Shown: piece after piece, positions 16,444 through 26,389 of the stretch | Position numbering within the stretch: position 1 is the stretch's first letter | How the letters are laid out: each line of letters starts with the position of its first letter | Source of the DNA: Euryarchaeota archaeon UBA86 | GTDB taxonomy: Archaea > Thermoplasmatota > Poseidoniia > Poseidoniales > Thalassarchaeaceae | Reading direction: 5' to 3' | Length of the DNA: 64,000 nucleotides | Assembly (NCBI GenBank): GCA_002503055.1 | Contig: DAQX01000026.1 | Span: forward strand, 34,598 to 98,597 | The notes under the pieces: generated by a model | What the model saw: only the letters and a program-made list of their open reading frames with translations | Databases searched by the model: none | Told to the model about the DNA's origin: nothing | Made by a program: the position numbers and the translations under genes

Positions 16444-16932
16444 TTATTCCGCCCTCTCAACCTTGATAATCTTCTGGGGATCATACGGTCTATCCCCTGG
16501 CTGAGTATCACAATTCTCGATTTTGTAGACTGTTTCCATTCCTTTCACAACTTTTCCGAACACGGCGTGGTTACCATCGAGCCATGGCGTTGGCACAGTG
16601 GTCAGGAAGAACTGCGAGCCGCCAGTGTTGGGGCCAGCATTGGCCATCGAGAACAGTCCTGGGCTATCGTGCCTCTTGGCCAGTGCTGAGGTCTCACAGG
16701 GAATCTTCCAGCCGGGTCCTCCGGTTCCAGCTCTGCCGTTGTGAGGATCTCTTGAATGAGGGCAGCCTCCCTGGATCATGAAATTCTTGATGACTCTGTG
16801 GAAGTGAAGTCCGTCGTAGAACCCATCATCCACTAGTCTGAGGAAGTTTCCTGTGGTCTCTGGGCAGTCATCAGTGTAGAGTTCGATATCTATCGGCCCT
16901 GCGCTTGTCGTCATCCTAACTATGGTTTGCAT
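16444..16932 (-). CDS. Cyclophilin-type peptidyl-prolyl isomerase
   Basis: A 162-residue single-domain cyclophilin catalysing cis-trans isomerisation of X-Pro bonds. Characteristic active-site stretches are FHRVIKNFMIQGG, GPGWKIPCE, FSMANAGPNTGGSQFFLTT and WLDGNHAVFGKV. No signal peptide, so cytoplasmic. Start is ATG at 16930-16932. It ends 57 bp before the fumarase start on the same strand. Confidence 0.95.
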   Translation of the reverse strand: MQTIVRMTTSAGPIDIELYTDDCPETTGNFLRLVDDGFYDGLHFHRVIKNFMIQGGCPHSRDPHNGRAGTGGPGWKIPCETSALAKRHDSPGLFSMANAGPNTGGSQFFLTTVPTPWLDGNHAVFGKVVKGMETVYKIENCDTQPGDRPYDPQKIIKVERAE

Positions 16933-16977
16933 GTGGTTGGCTACGACAAGTAGTCCAATAGCCTAACGATAGTTGAA

Positions 16978-17505
16978 TCACTCCTCGTTGGATAGATTTG
17001 CATTAATCTCCTGCAGCAAATCTCTAATCTCAACTAGGACATCATTTGATCCAGAAGATGGAGTAGGCGAAGGAGCTGAAACAAGAGAGTCCCTTTGTAG
17101 AAGGACGAGGTCACGGAATTGATCGGAGTTTTTCACGCCTGTGAGGATGAAAGGTGCTGCACCGGCTGTCTCAAACTGCATCCTGACAACTCCAAAGGCG
17201 TTGAGGATTGGGCCCTCGTGAATAGATACATCAGTGAGTTTGTCCAGAGGAATGTTTTGCTGTTTCTTGAACAACCATCCCATACGCATGTTGATCGAAC
17301 GATCCGTTAGGGCCCCGCTCATGTGCTCGTACTGCTTCTTGTGCACCAACCATCCAAATGGGAGCCATATCAGCATCAATGGTATTCCAATAATTGTAGA
17401 GAGAAGTCCTATATTGGCAGTCATCCACCAGTAAACGATAATTTTCCTATCGAATTCGACTGCCATTATTTTGCCGCTGTCTGCGTATCCTGGTTGTTCT
17501 TGCAT
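16978..17505 (-). CDS. Bacterial-type PH-domain membrane protein (YdbS/DUF304-like)
   Basis: A 175-residue protein. Residues about 20-52 hold two hydrophobic segments (IIVYWWMTANIGLLSTIIGIPLMLIWLPFGWLV). They are followed by the bPH2 domain: YEHMSGALTDRSINMRMGWLFKKQQNIPLDKLTDVSIHEGPILNAFGVVRMQFETAG. The family is membrane-anchored and usually of unknown role. The C-terminal tail (LVEIRDLLQEINANLS) is predicted to coil. It lies in a reverse run with pyrE and the CsaA-like gene. Confidence 0.85.
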   Translation of the reverse strand: MQEQPGYADSGKIMAVEFDRKIIVYWWMTANIGLLSTIIGIPLMLIWLPFGWLVHKKQYEHMSGALTDRSINMRMGWLFKKQQNIPLDKLTDVSIHEGPILNAFGVVRMQFETAGAAPFILTGVKNSDQFRDLVLLQRDSLVSAPSPTPSSGSNDVLVEIRDLLQEINANLSNEE

Positions 17506-17544
17506 GGATTTCGGAGTAGTGGTTATGTTATCATACCATTCTCT

Positions 17545-17940
17545 CTATGCCACCATTGAACCTGGCAATACTCCCTTCGGCAGTTCGAGTAGCCTGACTG
17601 TGCCGTCTGGATCTAGAGATCCAAGAACTAGGAACTGGGAGACGAATCCGGTTGGTAGAGTCTTGTCACCTAGATTTACCGCGCCCACCACTGTACGCCC
17701 AATCAATTGCGCTCGTGAGTAATTGGTAATCTGGGCTGAGCTCCACAACTTTCCAATTACAGGGCCGAAGTCAACATGGATCTTGTAAGATGGTTTGCGC
17801 ATCTCGGGGAATTCCTCTACTTCGAGGATAATTCCAGTTCTCAAGTCCATTTCGAAGTACGCGGCCGCTCCGATGTATTCCTTCTTGTCGAGTTTCTCAG
17901 GATGGTAGGGTTCGCTAGAGTCAATGATATGTTCACTCAT
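17545..17940 (-). CDS. CsaA-like tRNA-binding domain protein
   Basis: A 131-residue stand-alone OB-fold tRNA-binding domain, the same kind found at the C-terminus of methionyl-tRNA synthetase. Conserved stretches are FEMDLRTGIILEVEEFPEMRKPSYKIHVDFG, SSAQITNYSRAQLIGR and VLGSLDPDGTVRLLEL. CsaA homologues bind tRNA and have been linked to protein export or chaperoning in bacteria. Its ATG directly abuts the pyrE stop, so the two are co-transcribed. Confidence 0.88.
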   Translation of the reverse strand: MSEHIIDSSEPYHPEKLDKKEYIGAAAYFEMDLRTGIILEVEEFPEMRKPSYKIHVDFGPVIGKLWSSAQITNYSRAQLIGRTVVGAVNLGDKTLPTGFVSQFLVLGSLDPDGTVRLLELPKGVLPGSMVA

Positions 17941-18528
17941 TCATTCACCCGTGACATCAGATCTAACGATGAGGGGTCTCAGGTCAACCCCTGCCTCAAC
18001 GAAGGCCTCAGCCCCTCCTTCTTCACGATCTAGGATAGTAATGCAGGCGGCTACCTCGCAGCCCATCTCAGTCAGTCTAGCGGCTGCTTTGAGAGCCGAC
18101 CCGCCTGTGGTCGTCACATCCTCTAGCAGTACAACTCTGTCGCCCTCGGACAAACTAGAGCCTTCGATTCCCGGTGGATTACCAGTCTTCCTTCCACCGC
18201 GCCCCTTGGGCTCCTTACGAACCATGAAACCGCGTAACTGCGAGCCTTTTCCTGCCTTGGCAATGGCGATCCCTGTGAGTGGAATTGCACCTAGCTCAAG
18301 GCCGCCAACCGCATCTACTCCTCCAATCTGTTCAACCTCATGGTGAATCAATACACCCAGCAGATGAGCACAGTCCGGATCCATCATCACCGGCTTCATG
18401 TCGAAGAAGTGAGGGCTAATCCTTCCACTGGCCAAAGTGAATGGGTCGTCGGGCGAATGGAGGTAGGCTAGTTCTCTAACACGCTCGACCAGTCGTACCC
18501 TCGCCTCGTCTGTATCCATCGTTGCCAT
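17941..18528 (-). CDS. pyrE: Orotate phosphoribosyltransferase
   Basis: About 196 residues from the ATG at 18526-18528 (an alternative ATG lies three codons later). It joins orotate to PRPP to give OMP in pyrimidine synthesis. The PRPP loop VVLLEDVTTTGGSALKA and the SGRISPHFFD start motif are clear. Longer in-frame sequence upstream reaches into the divergent polymerase gene and is not homologous, so it is left out. Divergent from the PolD large subunit. Confidence 0.93.
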   Translation of the reverse strand: MATMDTDEARVRLVERVRELAYLHSPDDPFTLASGRISPHFFDMKPVMMDPDCAHLLGVLIHHEVEQIGGVDAVGGLELGAIPLTGIAIAKAGKGSQLRGFMVRKEPKGRGGRKTGNPPGIEGSSLSEGDRVVLLEDVTTTGGSALKAAARLTEMGCEVAACITILDREEGGAEAFVEAGVDLRPLIVRSDVTGE

Positions 18529-18703
18529 CGGCCTCTTCGGCTCGGCAGGGGTCGGATGAAGGTTCGCCCTGAGAGGACTATTCAACAGGCACATTGCAGT
18601 GAATGTTCTTGGACGGCCAACACCGGTGAGAGAATGTTCCGCAGCGGAGCGTGTTGTGATTAGGGTGGAAAAGGGGCGTCTCGCAGTATACGATCGGGCT
18701 CGC

Positions 18704-21700
18704 ATGGATAGTGAGCGCGATGCTTATCAGAAGCGATTGGATGTTCAAGCGGAAGAGGTCTACCAATTGGCTGGACAGGCTAGGTCACAGGGCCTAGACT
18801 TCTCTGATGATGTTGAGATTCCGCGTGCTGCGGACTTGGCGAGTAGGACTCAAAAATTGCTTGAGGATCCATACCTCAAACCTAATCGAGAAAATCCAGA
18901 TGTGGGCCCAATAGAAATTGAGAGTGAATTACGTGTGTTGCTAAAGTCTTCGGACAGAGAGACTGCAGCAATCGAAATTGCTCTGAAAGTAGCAAAGAGA
19001 ATGCACGATCTTACAAGCGATATCGCTCAGGCGATTGATTCCGGCCTCAGGGTTGGTCTTGCAGTCCTAACTGAGGCAGTTCTGGTGGCTCCACTGGAAG
19101 GTATCGGCGAGGTTCGAATAATGAATAACGCCGATGGTTCCGAGTTTCTCTCAATCGACTATGCAGGCCCAATCAGAGCAGCCGGAGGAACTGCTCAGGC
19201 TCTGGGGGTGCTAATTGGAGATATGATTCGTCGCGAGCTTGGCGTGGGTAGGTATGTTCCAACCACGCCAGAGGTCGAGCGTGTGAAGGAGGAGTTTGGT
19301 CTGTATCGAGTCGGTTTGCAGTACAAGCCACCTCCGGAAGAAATCGAAGTGATTGTTCGTGCCTGCCCTGTGATGGTCAATGGAGAGGAGACCGAATCTC
19401 AGGAATGTGCAGGATACAAGGAAGTCAGGAACATCGTCAACAAGAACAACACACCTCGGACCAGAATAAGAGGAGGAGTTATGCTGGTCATAGGTGAGGG
19501 TCTTTGCCTCAAGGCTCCAAAAATCCTCAAGCATACAGAGAGGTTAAAGATTCCAGGTTGGGAATTTATCGCCCAGTTCGCAGGCAAGAGCAAAACCGAT
19601 TCAGATGAGTCTGAGGAAATCAAACGCAGAGTGATTTCCAAGGTAGACCGATACATGGATGATGTAATTGCAGGTCGCCCAGTATTCGGTGAGCCTGGGG
19701 AGCCTGGTGGATTCAGACTGAGATATGGGAGGAGTCGTGCTACTGGCCTTGCTGCTGCTGGTTTCAACCCCGTTTCTATGGAAGCCCATGGAGGGTTCAT
19801 CTCAGTAGGTACGCAACTTAAGACGGAGCGACCGGGTAAAGCATGCGCAGCGACTCCGTGCATCGATTTAGACGGCCCAACAGTATTGTTGCGAGACGGT
19901 TCTTATCTAAGAATATCAACTATCGAACAGTGGCGAACTTCGTCTACCGAAGTAATTTCAATTTGGGACTCGGGAGAGGTTTTGTCGGGATTTGGCGAGT
20001 TCCTTGAGAATAACAAGGATCTTGTCCCATCTGGATACAATAGAGATTGGTGGGCAGCCGACCTTGCCGATGCGTTAGACCACCCCGATAAGGTTGAGTC
20101 GTTCGCTGCTATGCTAGGTGTAAATCGATCTTCACTACCTCCGGGAATCCCATTCAATGGAGCAATCCAGCGCGGAGGAGAGAACGATCTTGAGCGTAGT
20201 CTGAGAAAGAGAGATTGGCAACTTTACCTGCGTGATATGGAATTGAATTGGGAACAAGCCTGTCAAGCAGTGAAAGAGTATGGGGCTGCAGTCCCTCCAC
20301 CGTGGAACTTCTGGTGGTCAGATATGCCGTTGTCATTCGCCCCTCAACTAATCGATGCGTTGTGCCAATCTGAAATCAATGGTGGGCGACTAAGAATGAT
20401 TGGTGCTGCATCTGGTTGGTCTCATGACTCTCAATTTGAGAAGATTGATCTGCCAGCGCCTTCGACTGGTGAATGGCCGCGATGGACTATGGTGCATGAC
20501 CATGGGGTTGTCAAGTCCGCGCTGATGACTTTGGGTGTGGAGCATCATCACGATGATGGTGACATCGTGATTCCGGCCGCTTGGGAAGGATTGCTGGATG
20601 GTTTGGGTCTGGAGTTCGCAACGGGTACCATTCGTGTAGCAGTGGATGCAAGTCCTCACATCAGCGATAGATTATCGAGAATTGGGGAAGCAACTGATAC
20701 TATTGCCAAAGAAAATAAGAGGATGGAGGAAATTGAATCGGTTCGCTCCGTGGAAAGAATGCGGGCAGAAACTGCTGCCCGACAAAGAGGATTGGGGATT
20801 TCAGAAACTGATACAGAAGGCAGAGCTGCAGCAGAAGCAATCGAAGATCCTGGGCCTGATGATCCGTCCTTGCTCAAGGCCGCCTATACAATACTCGATG
20901 ATCATGAGGTTGAGAGGGCGTTGTGGTTGGTCAGAAGGTTGTCCAATCTGAGATGGGAGGACTCCGTCCCATGCAGGGTTGGCTCCAGAATGGGTCGGCC
21001 GGAGAAAGCAGGGGTTCGCGAGATGAAACCAATGGTTCACGCTCTCTATCCAATAGGGGAGAGTGGTGGTCCGCAACGGCTCTTGGGCCAAGCCGCAGGA
21101 AAGGGTTCAATCCGTGTTGAGATGGGTCCACGGATATGCGACAAATGTGGCAAGGACACGCCCCATCTAAGATGTCATCACCGTTTATCCGAGAGTGTTG
21201 AAGAATGCGGAGGTAGGACCAGTGTCCGGAAGAGAAGGGGCGACCACAATAGAAGGAGGATGGGTCAGAGGACTAGCGTTCCTTTGAGTAAGATTGTAGA
21301 GACAAAGAGGAGGGCTTTGGGACTAAACAGAGTACCTGATAGAATCAAGGCGGTAAAGGGATTGATATCTATCGCTCAGACGCCTGAGCCTATCGAAAAA
21401 GGTATACTCCGGGCTAGGCATGGGGTGTCTGTATTCCGTGATGGGACATCTCGATACGATATGAGTGATGTTCCATTGACTCATTTCAAGCCAAGTGAGA
21501 TAGGCACTCCTTGGCGGCGTCTATCTGAGTTAGGTTACTCTCACGATGTCTTCGGCGAGGCTTTGACCTCAGATGAACAGATGTTGGAGTTGCTACCACA
21601 GGATTTTGTAGCATCTAGGTCTGCTAGACAGCATCTGCTTTCAACATGCCAATTCGTAGATGATTTGTTAATCAGATTCTACAAGATGAAGCCATTCTAC

Positions 21701-22657
21701 GAAGCCACAGAAGAGTTGGATTTAGTTGGCCATCTTGGAATCGGACTGGCACCTCATACATCCGGTGGTGTGTTGTGTAGAATCATCGGTTGGACCGATG
21801 CTTCTGCTGGATACGCGCATCCCCTTTTCCACGCCGCAAAGAGAAGGAATTGTGATGGTGATGAGGACAGTCTAATGATGCTATTAGATGGCCTGCTAAA
21901 CTTCTCCAAGACGATTTTGCCCTCGGGAAGAGGTGGAAGAATGGATGCTCCGCTGGTTCTGAGCACTAGAATCGATGCTAGTGAGATCGACAAGGAGGCT
22001 CTGAATGTAGACTGTGGATGGTCATACAACAAGGCCTTCTACGAGGGCACGAAGTCACAACCCCATCCTTCCGAGTTGGAGAATATAGTCGACTTGGTCG
22101 AAGGGAGGTTAGGTACTGTTGGCGAGGTTCGCGGCTATGGATGGACTCATGACTCGGGAGAGTTAGATGCGGGACCAGCTAATTCTTCCTACAAGACTCT
22201 CGAGACGATGGAAGACAAAATGCTCGCGCAGTTGGCCATAGGTCGGCGCTTACGCTCGGTTAGTGCTGCTAGAGTAGCCTCCCAGGTCATCGAATCTCAC
22301 TTCCTGCCTGACCTGCGTGGTAACCTAATGGCATTCACTAGACAGAAGGTTCGTTGCGTGAAATGCGGACATTCGTATCGAAGAATGCCTCTGGCTGGCA
22401 AGTGCATCCAGACCACTAGTAGTTCTGGCATAGGACTAGGTTCATCCCATGACGGTGGAACTCTGTGCGGAGGTAATGTGGTTCTGACCGTGTCCGAAGG
22501 TGCGGTTCGCAAATACATTAAGATCACAAGTGAAGTCATGGAGACTTACGGTGTCGACGATTATACCAAGCAGAGAGTCGGTTGGATGACAGACAGCGTA
22601 GATTCTCTGTTCAATGACGACAAGGTTACTGTGATGACTCTCGAGGACTTCATCTAG
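18704..22657 (+). CDS. polC: DNA polymerase D large subunit DP2
   Basis: A 1317-residue catalytic subunit of the archaeal replicative polymerase PolD. The start at ATG 18704 gives the family N-terminus (YQLAGQARSQGLDFSDDVEIP). Domains: N-terminal helical region, a double-psi-barrel core with catalytic NCDGDED at residues 1049-1055 (D1051 and D1053) and GGRMDAPLVLSTRI, and two zinc sites (CDKCGKD, and VRCVKCGHSYRR with a second Cys pair further on). No intein interrupts it, although inteins are frequent at this active site. The C-terminus MTLEDFI resembles a PCNA-binding box without its Gln. Small subunit DP1 is not in the window. Confidence 0.97.
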   Translation: MDSERDAYQKRLDVQAEEVYQLAGQARSQGLDFSDDVEIPRAADLASRTQKLLEDPYLKPNRENPDVGPIEIESELRVLLKSSDRETAAIEIALKVAKRMHDLTSDIAQAIDSGLRVGLAVLTEAVLVAPLEGIGEVRIMNNADGSEFLSIDYAGPIRAAGGTAQALGVLIGDMIRRELGVGRYVPTTPEVERVKEEFGLYRVGLQYKPPPEEIEVIVRACPVMVNGEETESQECAGYKEVRNIVNKNNTPRTRIRGGVMLVIGEGLCLKAPKILKHTERLKIPGWEFIAQFAGKSKTDSDESEEIKRRVISKVDRYMDDVIAGRPVFGEPGEPGGFRLRYGRSRATGLAAAGFNPVSMEAHGGFISVGTQLKTERPGKACAATPCIDLDGPTVLLRDGSYLRISTIEQWRTSSTEVISIWDSGEVLSGFGEFLENNKDLVPSGYNRDWWAADLADALDHPDKVESFAAMLGVNRSSLPPGIPFNGAIQRGGENDLERSLRKRDWQLYLRDMELNWEQACQAVKEYGAAVPPPWNFWWSDMPLSFAPQLIDALCQSEINGGRLRMIGAASGWSHDSQFEKIDLPAPSTGEWPRWTMVHDHGVVKSALMTLGVEHHHDDGDIVIPAAWEGLLDGLGLEFATGTIRVAVDASPHISDRLSRIGEATDTIAKENKRMEEIESVRSVERMRAETAARQRGLGISETDTEGRAAAEAIEDPGPDDPSLLKAAYTILDDHEVERALWLVRRLSNLRWEDSVPCRVGSRMGRPEKAGVREMKPMVHALYPIGESGGPQRLLGQAAGKGSIRVEMGPRICDKCGKDTPHLRCHHRLSESVEECGGRTSVRKRRGDHNRRRMGQRTSVPLSKIVETKRRALGLNRVPDRIKAVKGLISIAQTPEPIEKGILRARHGVSVFRDGTSRYDMSDVPLTHFKPSEIGTPWRRLSELGYSHDVFGEALTSDEQMLELLPQDFVASRSARQHLLSTCQFVDDLLIRFYKMKPFYEATEELDLVGHLGIGLAPHTSGGVLCRIIGWTDASAGYAHPLFHAAKRRNCDGDEDSLMMLLDGLLNFSKTILPSGRGGRMDAPLVLSTRIDASEIDKEALNVDCGWSYNKAFYEGTKSQPHPSELENIVDLVEGRLGTVGEVRGYGWTHDSGELDAGPANSSYKTLETMEDKMLAQLAIGRRLRSVSAARVASQVIESHFLPDLRGNLMAFTRQKVRCVKCGHSYRRMPLAGKCIQTTSSSGIGLGSSHDGGTLCGGNVVLTVSEGAVRKYIKITSEVMETYGVDDYTKQRVGWMTDSVDSLFNDDKVTVMTLEDFI

Positions 22658-23409
22658 AATCCAATTTCTAGGATATTCAGTACCTCGCTCATCCATTTCA
22701 GTTTCTCCAGCTTGGCATTCTCATCTGTAATTCCTGACCAACGCCCTACAACATCAGTACGAGTCCCCAGCATGGAGATTGATTCTGCAGGAACGCCAAT
22801 CGAGCGAACAATACAGGCAGCCCTGTCTCCATCGGTGAAACCCCCTGGGTTACTCATCCCTTCAATGGGTGATTTGGTTTGATGAGTAAGTACCAAAGGA
22901 GGAGGGGTCGCGATGCGCGAGGCGTGTTCTAACAGTGTTGTCCAATCATTTACATTGTCGCCGTGTGCGTGTAAGAAAATCGGCTTACTACGCTCCACCG
23001 CCTCATAGGTTCCTTCTCCTCCATCGGCATCGCTTACAACACAAATTAGTCTCGACCACGCTCTCTCTGCCGTTGAAGCAGGTAGCATTGAGAAGACTCC
23101 TGCAGCCCCGTCAGCGGCTACCAACAAGGAAGGTTGCTCCAGAACTGCCTCAACCTCTTCTGGTTCTACTGCGGCGCCAAGAATTGCAACTTCGGTCTCG
23201 CGTAGAACCAATCTTCGAAATACAGTAGCGACATTGGCGGCTCGTTGCGATCTCTCCCATGACCTGATTTCATGGGACTCTACTCGTTGAAGCAACTCTT
23301 GTGCGCTGGACAAGTCTTCGTTTGAGTCCCATCCAAAGTGCTTCCTGACATCGGATTGAATGGTGACAAGTCGAGTGTCCACGGGGTGTAGTTCAGTCGG
23401 CTTGTACAT
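22654..23409 (-). CDS. mptE: 6-hydroxymethylpterin pyrophosphokinase, MptE-like (DUF115)
   Basis: About 251 residues from the ATG at 23407-23409. Motifs ICVVSDADGG, PIFLHAHGDN, and NPGGFTDGDRAACI are the nucleotide-binding signature of the archaeal MptE/DUF115 family, which pyrophosphorylates hydroxymethyl-dihydropterin in folate or methanopterin synthesis. The N-terminal FGWDSNEDLSSAQELL is also typical. A longer start at 23502 would overlap divergent priL, so it is not used. The 3' end overlaps the polymerase stop by four bases, tail to tail. Confidence 0.87.
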   Translation of the reverse strand: MYKPTELHPVDTRLVTIQSDVRKHFGWDSNEDLSSAQELLQRVESHEIRSWERSQRAANVATVFRRLVLRETEVAILGAAVEPEEVEAVLEQPSLLVAADGAAGVFSMLPASTAERAWSRLICVVSDADGGEGTYEAVERSKPIFLHAHGDNVNDWTTLLEHASRIATPPPLVLTHQTKSPIEGMSNPGGFTDGDRAACIVRSIGVPAESISMLGTRTDVVGRWSGITDENAKLEKLKWMSEVLNILEIGF

Positions 23410-23470
23410 GCGCCTGCTCCAGTAGAAGGACACGGTGAGTGTTGAATAACCCTCGTGAGTATCTGCTTTC

Positions 23471-24643
23471 ATGCCAATGCCATTGGCCCTTCCCAAAGTC
23501 ATTGATGAGAGGTTGCTGGCTCGCTATCCATTTATGCCTCAGGGTAGGGAACATATGCGGCAGGTCCTAGAGAGAAATAGTGTCACAATCGAGGATCTGA
23601 TTGAGGCCCCCTGGTTGGAAGAAGTAAGGACTAGGGGCAGGCTCAGATTGTTGGATAGTGTAATGCACAAGGATGGGGTTGAATCCTCGGCCGAAGTCGA
23701 TCTATCGACCGAAATTGGCCGGATGACGGAAGTACTGTCCTTTTTGCATGCAATGCTCGTAGTTTGTGCATCATTCAACGAGAGGTTACTTGCTCGCTGG
23801 GTTGAGGGCGAGGCTAGTAGAGCCGATGCTTTATTCGGAGAAGATTTGGAGAATTTCGAATTAATTGCCTCGTCATACATTTCCGACATCCGTACTGAGC
23901 CACGGCAGGGAAGAGAAGAGCTAGTCTACTGGATTCCAATGGTTGACTTCATCGAACTATGTCCTAGGATTTCCGGCGCCTACTGGCACTTACCTAATCG
24001 CCCAGTTGAATATGGATGGGTGCGCATGGATCCTGCTGTTAGTGAGTCTAGTAGGCAGCGTACTGCAAGACTGTTGAAGGAGCGAGTCAGAGAGAATCTG
24101 ACCGACGCTTGTATTGAAAGGATGAATCGAATGAGTGAGGAGTTTGCTGCTTTGTTTTCGGAGCCAGTGGATAGGATTACCTCGTTGCTCTCCGAGCAGG
24201 TTCAAGCAGAGATGCCGATGTCGGCGGCAGTCAGAGAGGATTGGCCGCCATGCTTCGAATCTGCAGTATCTGAACTGAACCAAGGTGTCAATGTCAACCA
24301 TGTCGGTCGTGTTTTCCTAGCGGCATTCTCAAAATCGATTGGACTTAGTCCGGAACAGACTTGTTCGTTCTTCGCTAATGCTCCCGACTATAGCGCTGAG
24401 ACGACCGGATACCAAGTCAATCAGATATACGAGCGTGATTACACTCCACATGGCTGCGCGGCTCTCAAAACTTCGGCCCGGTGTCCTGTACAGCCAGGTG
24501 ACGATAGGCTCTGTGATCAGGAGTGGTTGACACACCCTCTGAAGTATATTCGAGCCAAGCAAAGAAGTCGTTTCAGAGAGAGTTCGCAAGGCAGTCAAGA
24601 GTCTGAAGTTGTCGAGAGAGAGCCCGAGACGGCCAATTCTTGA
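23471..24643 (+). CDS. priL: DNA primase large subunit PriL
   Basis: A 390-residue regulatory subunit of the archaeal-eukaryotic replicative primase. The C-terminal half has the four Fe-S cysteines: C261 (PPCF), C298 (TCSFF), C329 (HGCAAL) and C338 (ARCP), with the surrounding NAPDYSAETTGYQVNQIYERDYTPHGC that is diagnostic for PriL. The N-terminal domain is helical, as expected. PriS is not in the window. A Ser/Gln/Glu-rich tail ends the protein. Tight linkage to PolD DP2 and NreA marks a replication-repair block. Confidence 0.93.
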   Translation: MPMPLALPKVIDERLLARYPFMPQGREHMRQVLERNSVTIEDLIEAPWLEEVRTRGRLRLLDSVMHKDGVESSAEVDLSTEIGRMTEVLSFLHAMLVVCASFNERLLARWVEGEASRADALFGEDLENFELIASSYISDIRTEPRQGREELVYWIPMVDFIELCPRISGAYWHLPNRPVEYGWVRMDPAVSESSRQRTARLLKERVRENLTDACIERMNRMSEEFAALFSEPVDRITSLLSEQVQAEMPMSAAVREDWPPCFESAVSELNQGVNVNHVGRVFLAAFSKSIGLSPEQTCSFFANAPDYSAETTGYQVNQIYERDYTPHGCAALKTSARCPVQPGDDRLCDQEWLTHPLKYIRAKQRSRFRESSQGSQESEVVEREPETANS

Positions 24644-24686
24644 TATGGGCAGTACCGCATCGCTGTTCAAATCGGATGAGTAGACC

Positions 24687-25856
24687 ATGGTGAGAACTCT
24701 CGTATTGACTGTAGATCGAGACAATGACCTCGGAGTCAAGGCAGGTATCAGAGGTCCCGTGGTAGGTCGTAAGGCTACTCTTTCGGCAGCCCTCAGACTG
24801 GGAATTGCTGACCCCGAGGAGTCCGATACCAATGCAATCTTGGGCGCCTTGCATCATCACGACCAGTTAGTCGAAGGTGCACAGGGTAATGATGAGGTAG
24901 AAATCGCTCTTCTAACCGGGGATGTCAGAGTCGGCCCCCGCAGTGACCGTGCTATTGCAATGCAACTCGATGAGGTGATTCAGGAGTTTCAGCCCGACTC
25001 TGCGGTTTTAGTTACAGATGGAGCGGACGATGAAGCATCTCTTCCCATAATCACATCTAGAGTTAGGGTTGATCATGTCGAAAAGGTGATTGTGAGACAA
25101 TCAAAGGGCATTGAGAGTACTTACTACTACATTGCCAAGGCTATTGATGATCCACGCTGGAGAGCTCGTCTACTAGTCCCCGTGGCAGTATTCCTGATGA
25201 TTTTTGGCCTGGGCCTAATTCTGCCAAACGGAGCGGCTCTAATCGGAGCCATGCCCCTTGTCGTTGGAATCTGGCTTCTGGCAAAAGGACTAGGTTGGGA
25301 GAGGCAGTTTGACCGTCTGATGATTGATATGAGAGAAAGTGCCACAGGAGGTATCTGGTCCTCATTGTTATGGGGTCTGTCCATTGTCTCGGTGTTGCTA
25401 TCGGTTCTGACTGCGTATCAGGTGTTCTCGTCCAGTACTTCTGAGATAGCCGACTATGTAGCTGATTTGGGTTCTGAATTCGATGTAGATGCAGTCAATC
25501 GAGATATTGCTGTTTGGGCGATAGCGATTAATGAGGCCCTTACATGGATAGTTGTTGCAACATTCTCATTCATGTTGTCCCTTGGTGTACTGCGCTGGAA
25601 AGAGGGTTCATTCACCGGACGAAGCGTGCTATTGTTAGGGCTGGGAGCGGTTGTTTACACCTTTACCAAAGCTGCTTTGGTCGTCATACTGGTAGAGATG
25701 GGTGGGTCGGATTTCAGTCTAGACTATCAGAGCGTTAGCGATACTTGGTTCACACCCGTGTTCACCATAGTTCTGTACTACCTACTGAGAACCGCGGTGA
25801 TGTCGGTAACCGAAGACGAAGGAATGTCTGGAGAGGAGCGTTTCTGGGGTGTCTGA
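24687..25856 (+). CDS. DUF373 family membrane protein
   Basis: A 389-residue archaeal protein. The first 150 residues are cytoplasmic (LVLTVDRDNDLGVKAGIRGPVVGR, PEESDTNAILGALHHHDQL, VLVTDGADDEASLPIITSR), the DUF373 signature with conserved acidic pairs. The rest holds about six membrane segments. The soluble part looks like a nucleotide- or metal-binding domain, but activity is unknown. It follows priL by 43 bp and may be co-transcribed. Confidence 0.87.
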   Translation: MVRTLVLTVDRDNDLGVKAGIRGPVVGRKATLSAALRLGIADPEESDTNAILGALHHHDQLVEGAQGNDEVEIALLTGDVRVGPRSDRAIAMQLDEVIQEFQPDSAVLVTDGADDEASLPIITSRVRVDHVEKVIVRQSKGIESTYYYIAKAIDDPRWRARLLVPVAVFLMIFGLGLILPNGAALIGAMPLVVGIWLLAKGLGWERQFDRLMIDMRESATGGIWSSLLWGLSIVSVLLSVLTAYQVFSSSTSEIADYVADLGSEFDVDAVNRDIAVWAIAINEALTWIVVATFSFMLSLGVLRWKEGSFTGRSVLLLGLGAVVYTFTKAALVVILVEMGGSDFSLDYQSVSDTWFTPVFTIVLYYLLRTAVMSVTEDEGMSGEERFWGV

Positions 25857-26339
25857 TTAGGTCTCGAATGTCGATTCCATCATACATGCAGGGCATGTTA
25901 CATTGATTGGCCTAATCTCTGGAATTGCTAGGGCTGCTCTGCAGTTAGGGCAAGTTATGGCTTGAGTGGCGTCCTTCTGTCGATCCAATCCTACATGACT
26001 TGGATCATACCTGAATCGATATCTATGAGAGTTATCTAAAAACTGCGGACTGCCTTCCTTTTCCTTCTTCGGACGGCTAAAAATAGATTTTCTCTTTGGT
26101 GGCTCGGGAGTGTTTTCCTCGGTTGCTTGAAGGTTGTTGTTGAAACCATCTCCTTGGAAGGCATCGACCTGTGATTGGATCTCTTCAACACTCATTCCCA
26201 ACTCTCTGGATGCCTTATCGATTGCCAAATTCCTCTCATATTCAGATAGCCCGACGAAGTGCTGTAGAATAACTGCGGGAATTCTCGACATCTTTCTCAC
26301 TCGTCGCAGCGCAATCATCCCTTTGAATGCCGCCATCAT
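25857..26339 (-). CDS. Small zinc-ribbon protein
   Basis: About 160 residues from an ATG at 26337-26339 (another ATG follows directly). The N-terminal part is basic and helical with a CUE/UBA-like LSEYERNLAIDKASRELGMSVEEIQSQV; the middle is a Lys/Pro-rich linker. The C-terminus carries a zinc ribbon, CPNC and CPAC about 20 residues apart. It could be a nucleic-acid or ribosome-associated adaptor, but no family can be named. Divergent from nreA by 50 bp. Confidence 0.65.
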   Translation of the reverse strand: MMAAFKGMIALRRVRKMSRIPAVILQHFVGLSEYERNLAIDKASRELGMSVEEIQSQVDAFQGDGFNNNLQATEENTPEPPKRKSIFSRPKKEKEGSPQFLDNSHRYRFRYDPSHVGLDRQKDATQAITCPNCRAALAIPEIRPINVTCPACMMESTFET

Positions 26340-26389
26340 TCGTTCGATGAGCAGTATGCCTAAGAGCAATCGATTTCGATTCTATCCTG

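Noticed and set aside
18599..18703. 35-codon extension at the start of PolD DP2
   Set aside because: It overlaps the region before pyrE and is not similar to DP2; the family N-terminus begins just after ATG 18704.
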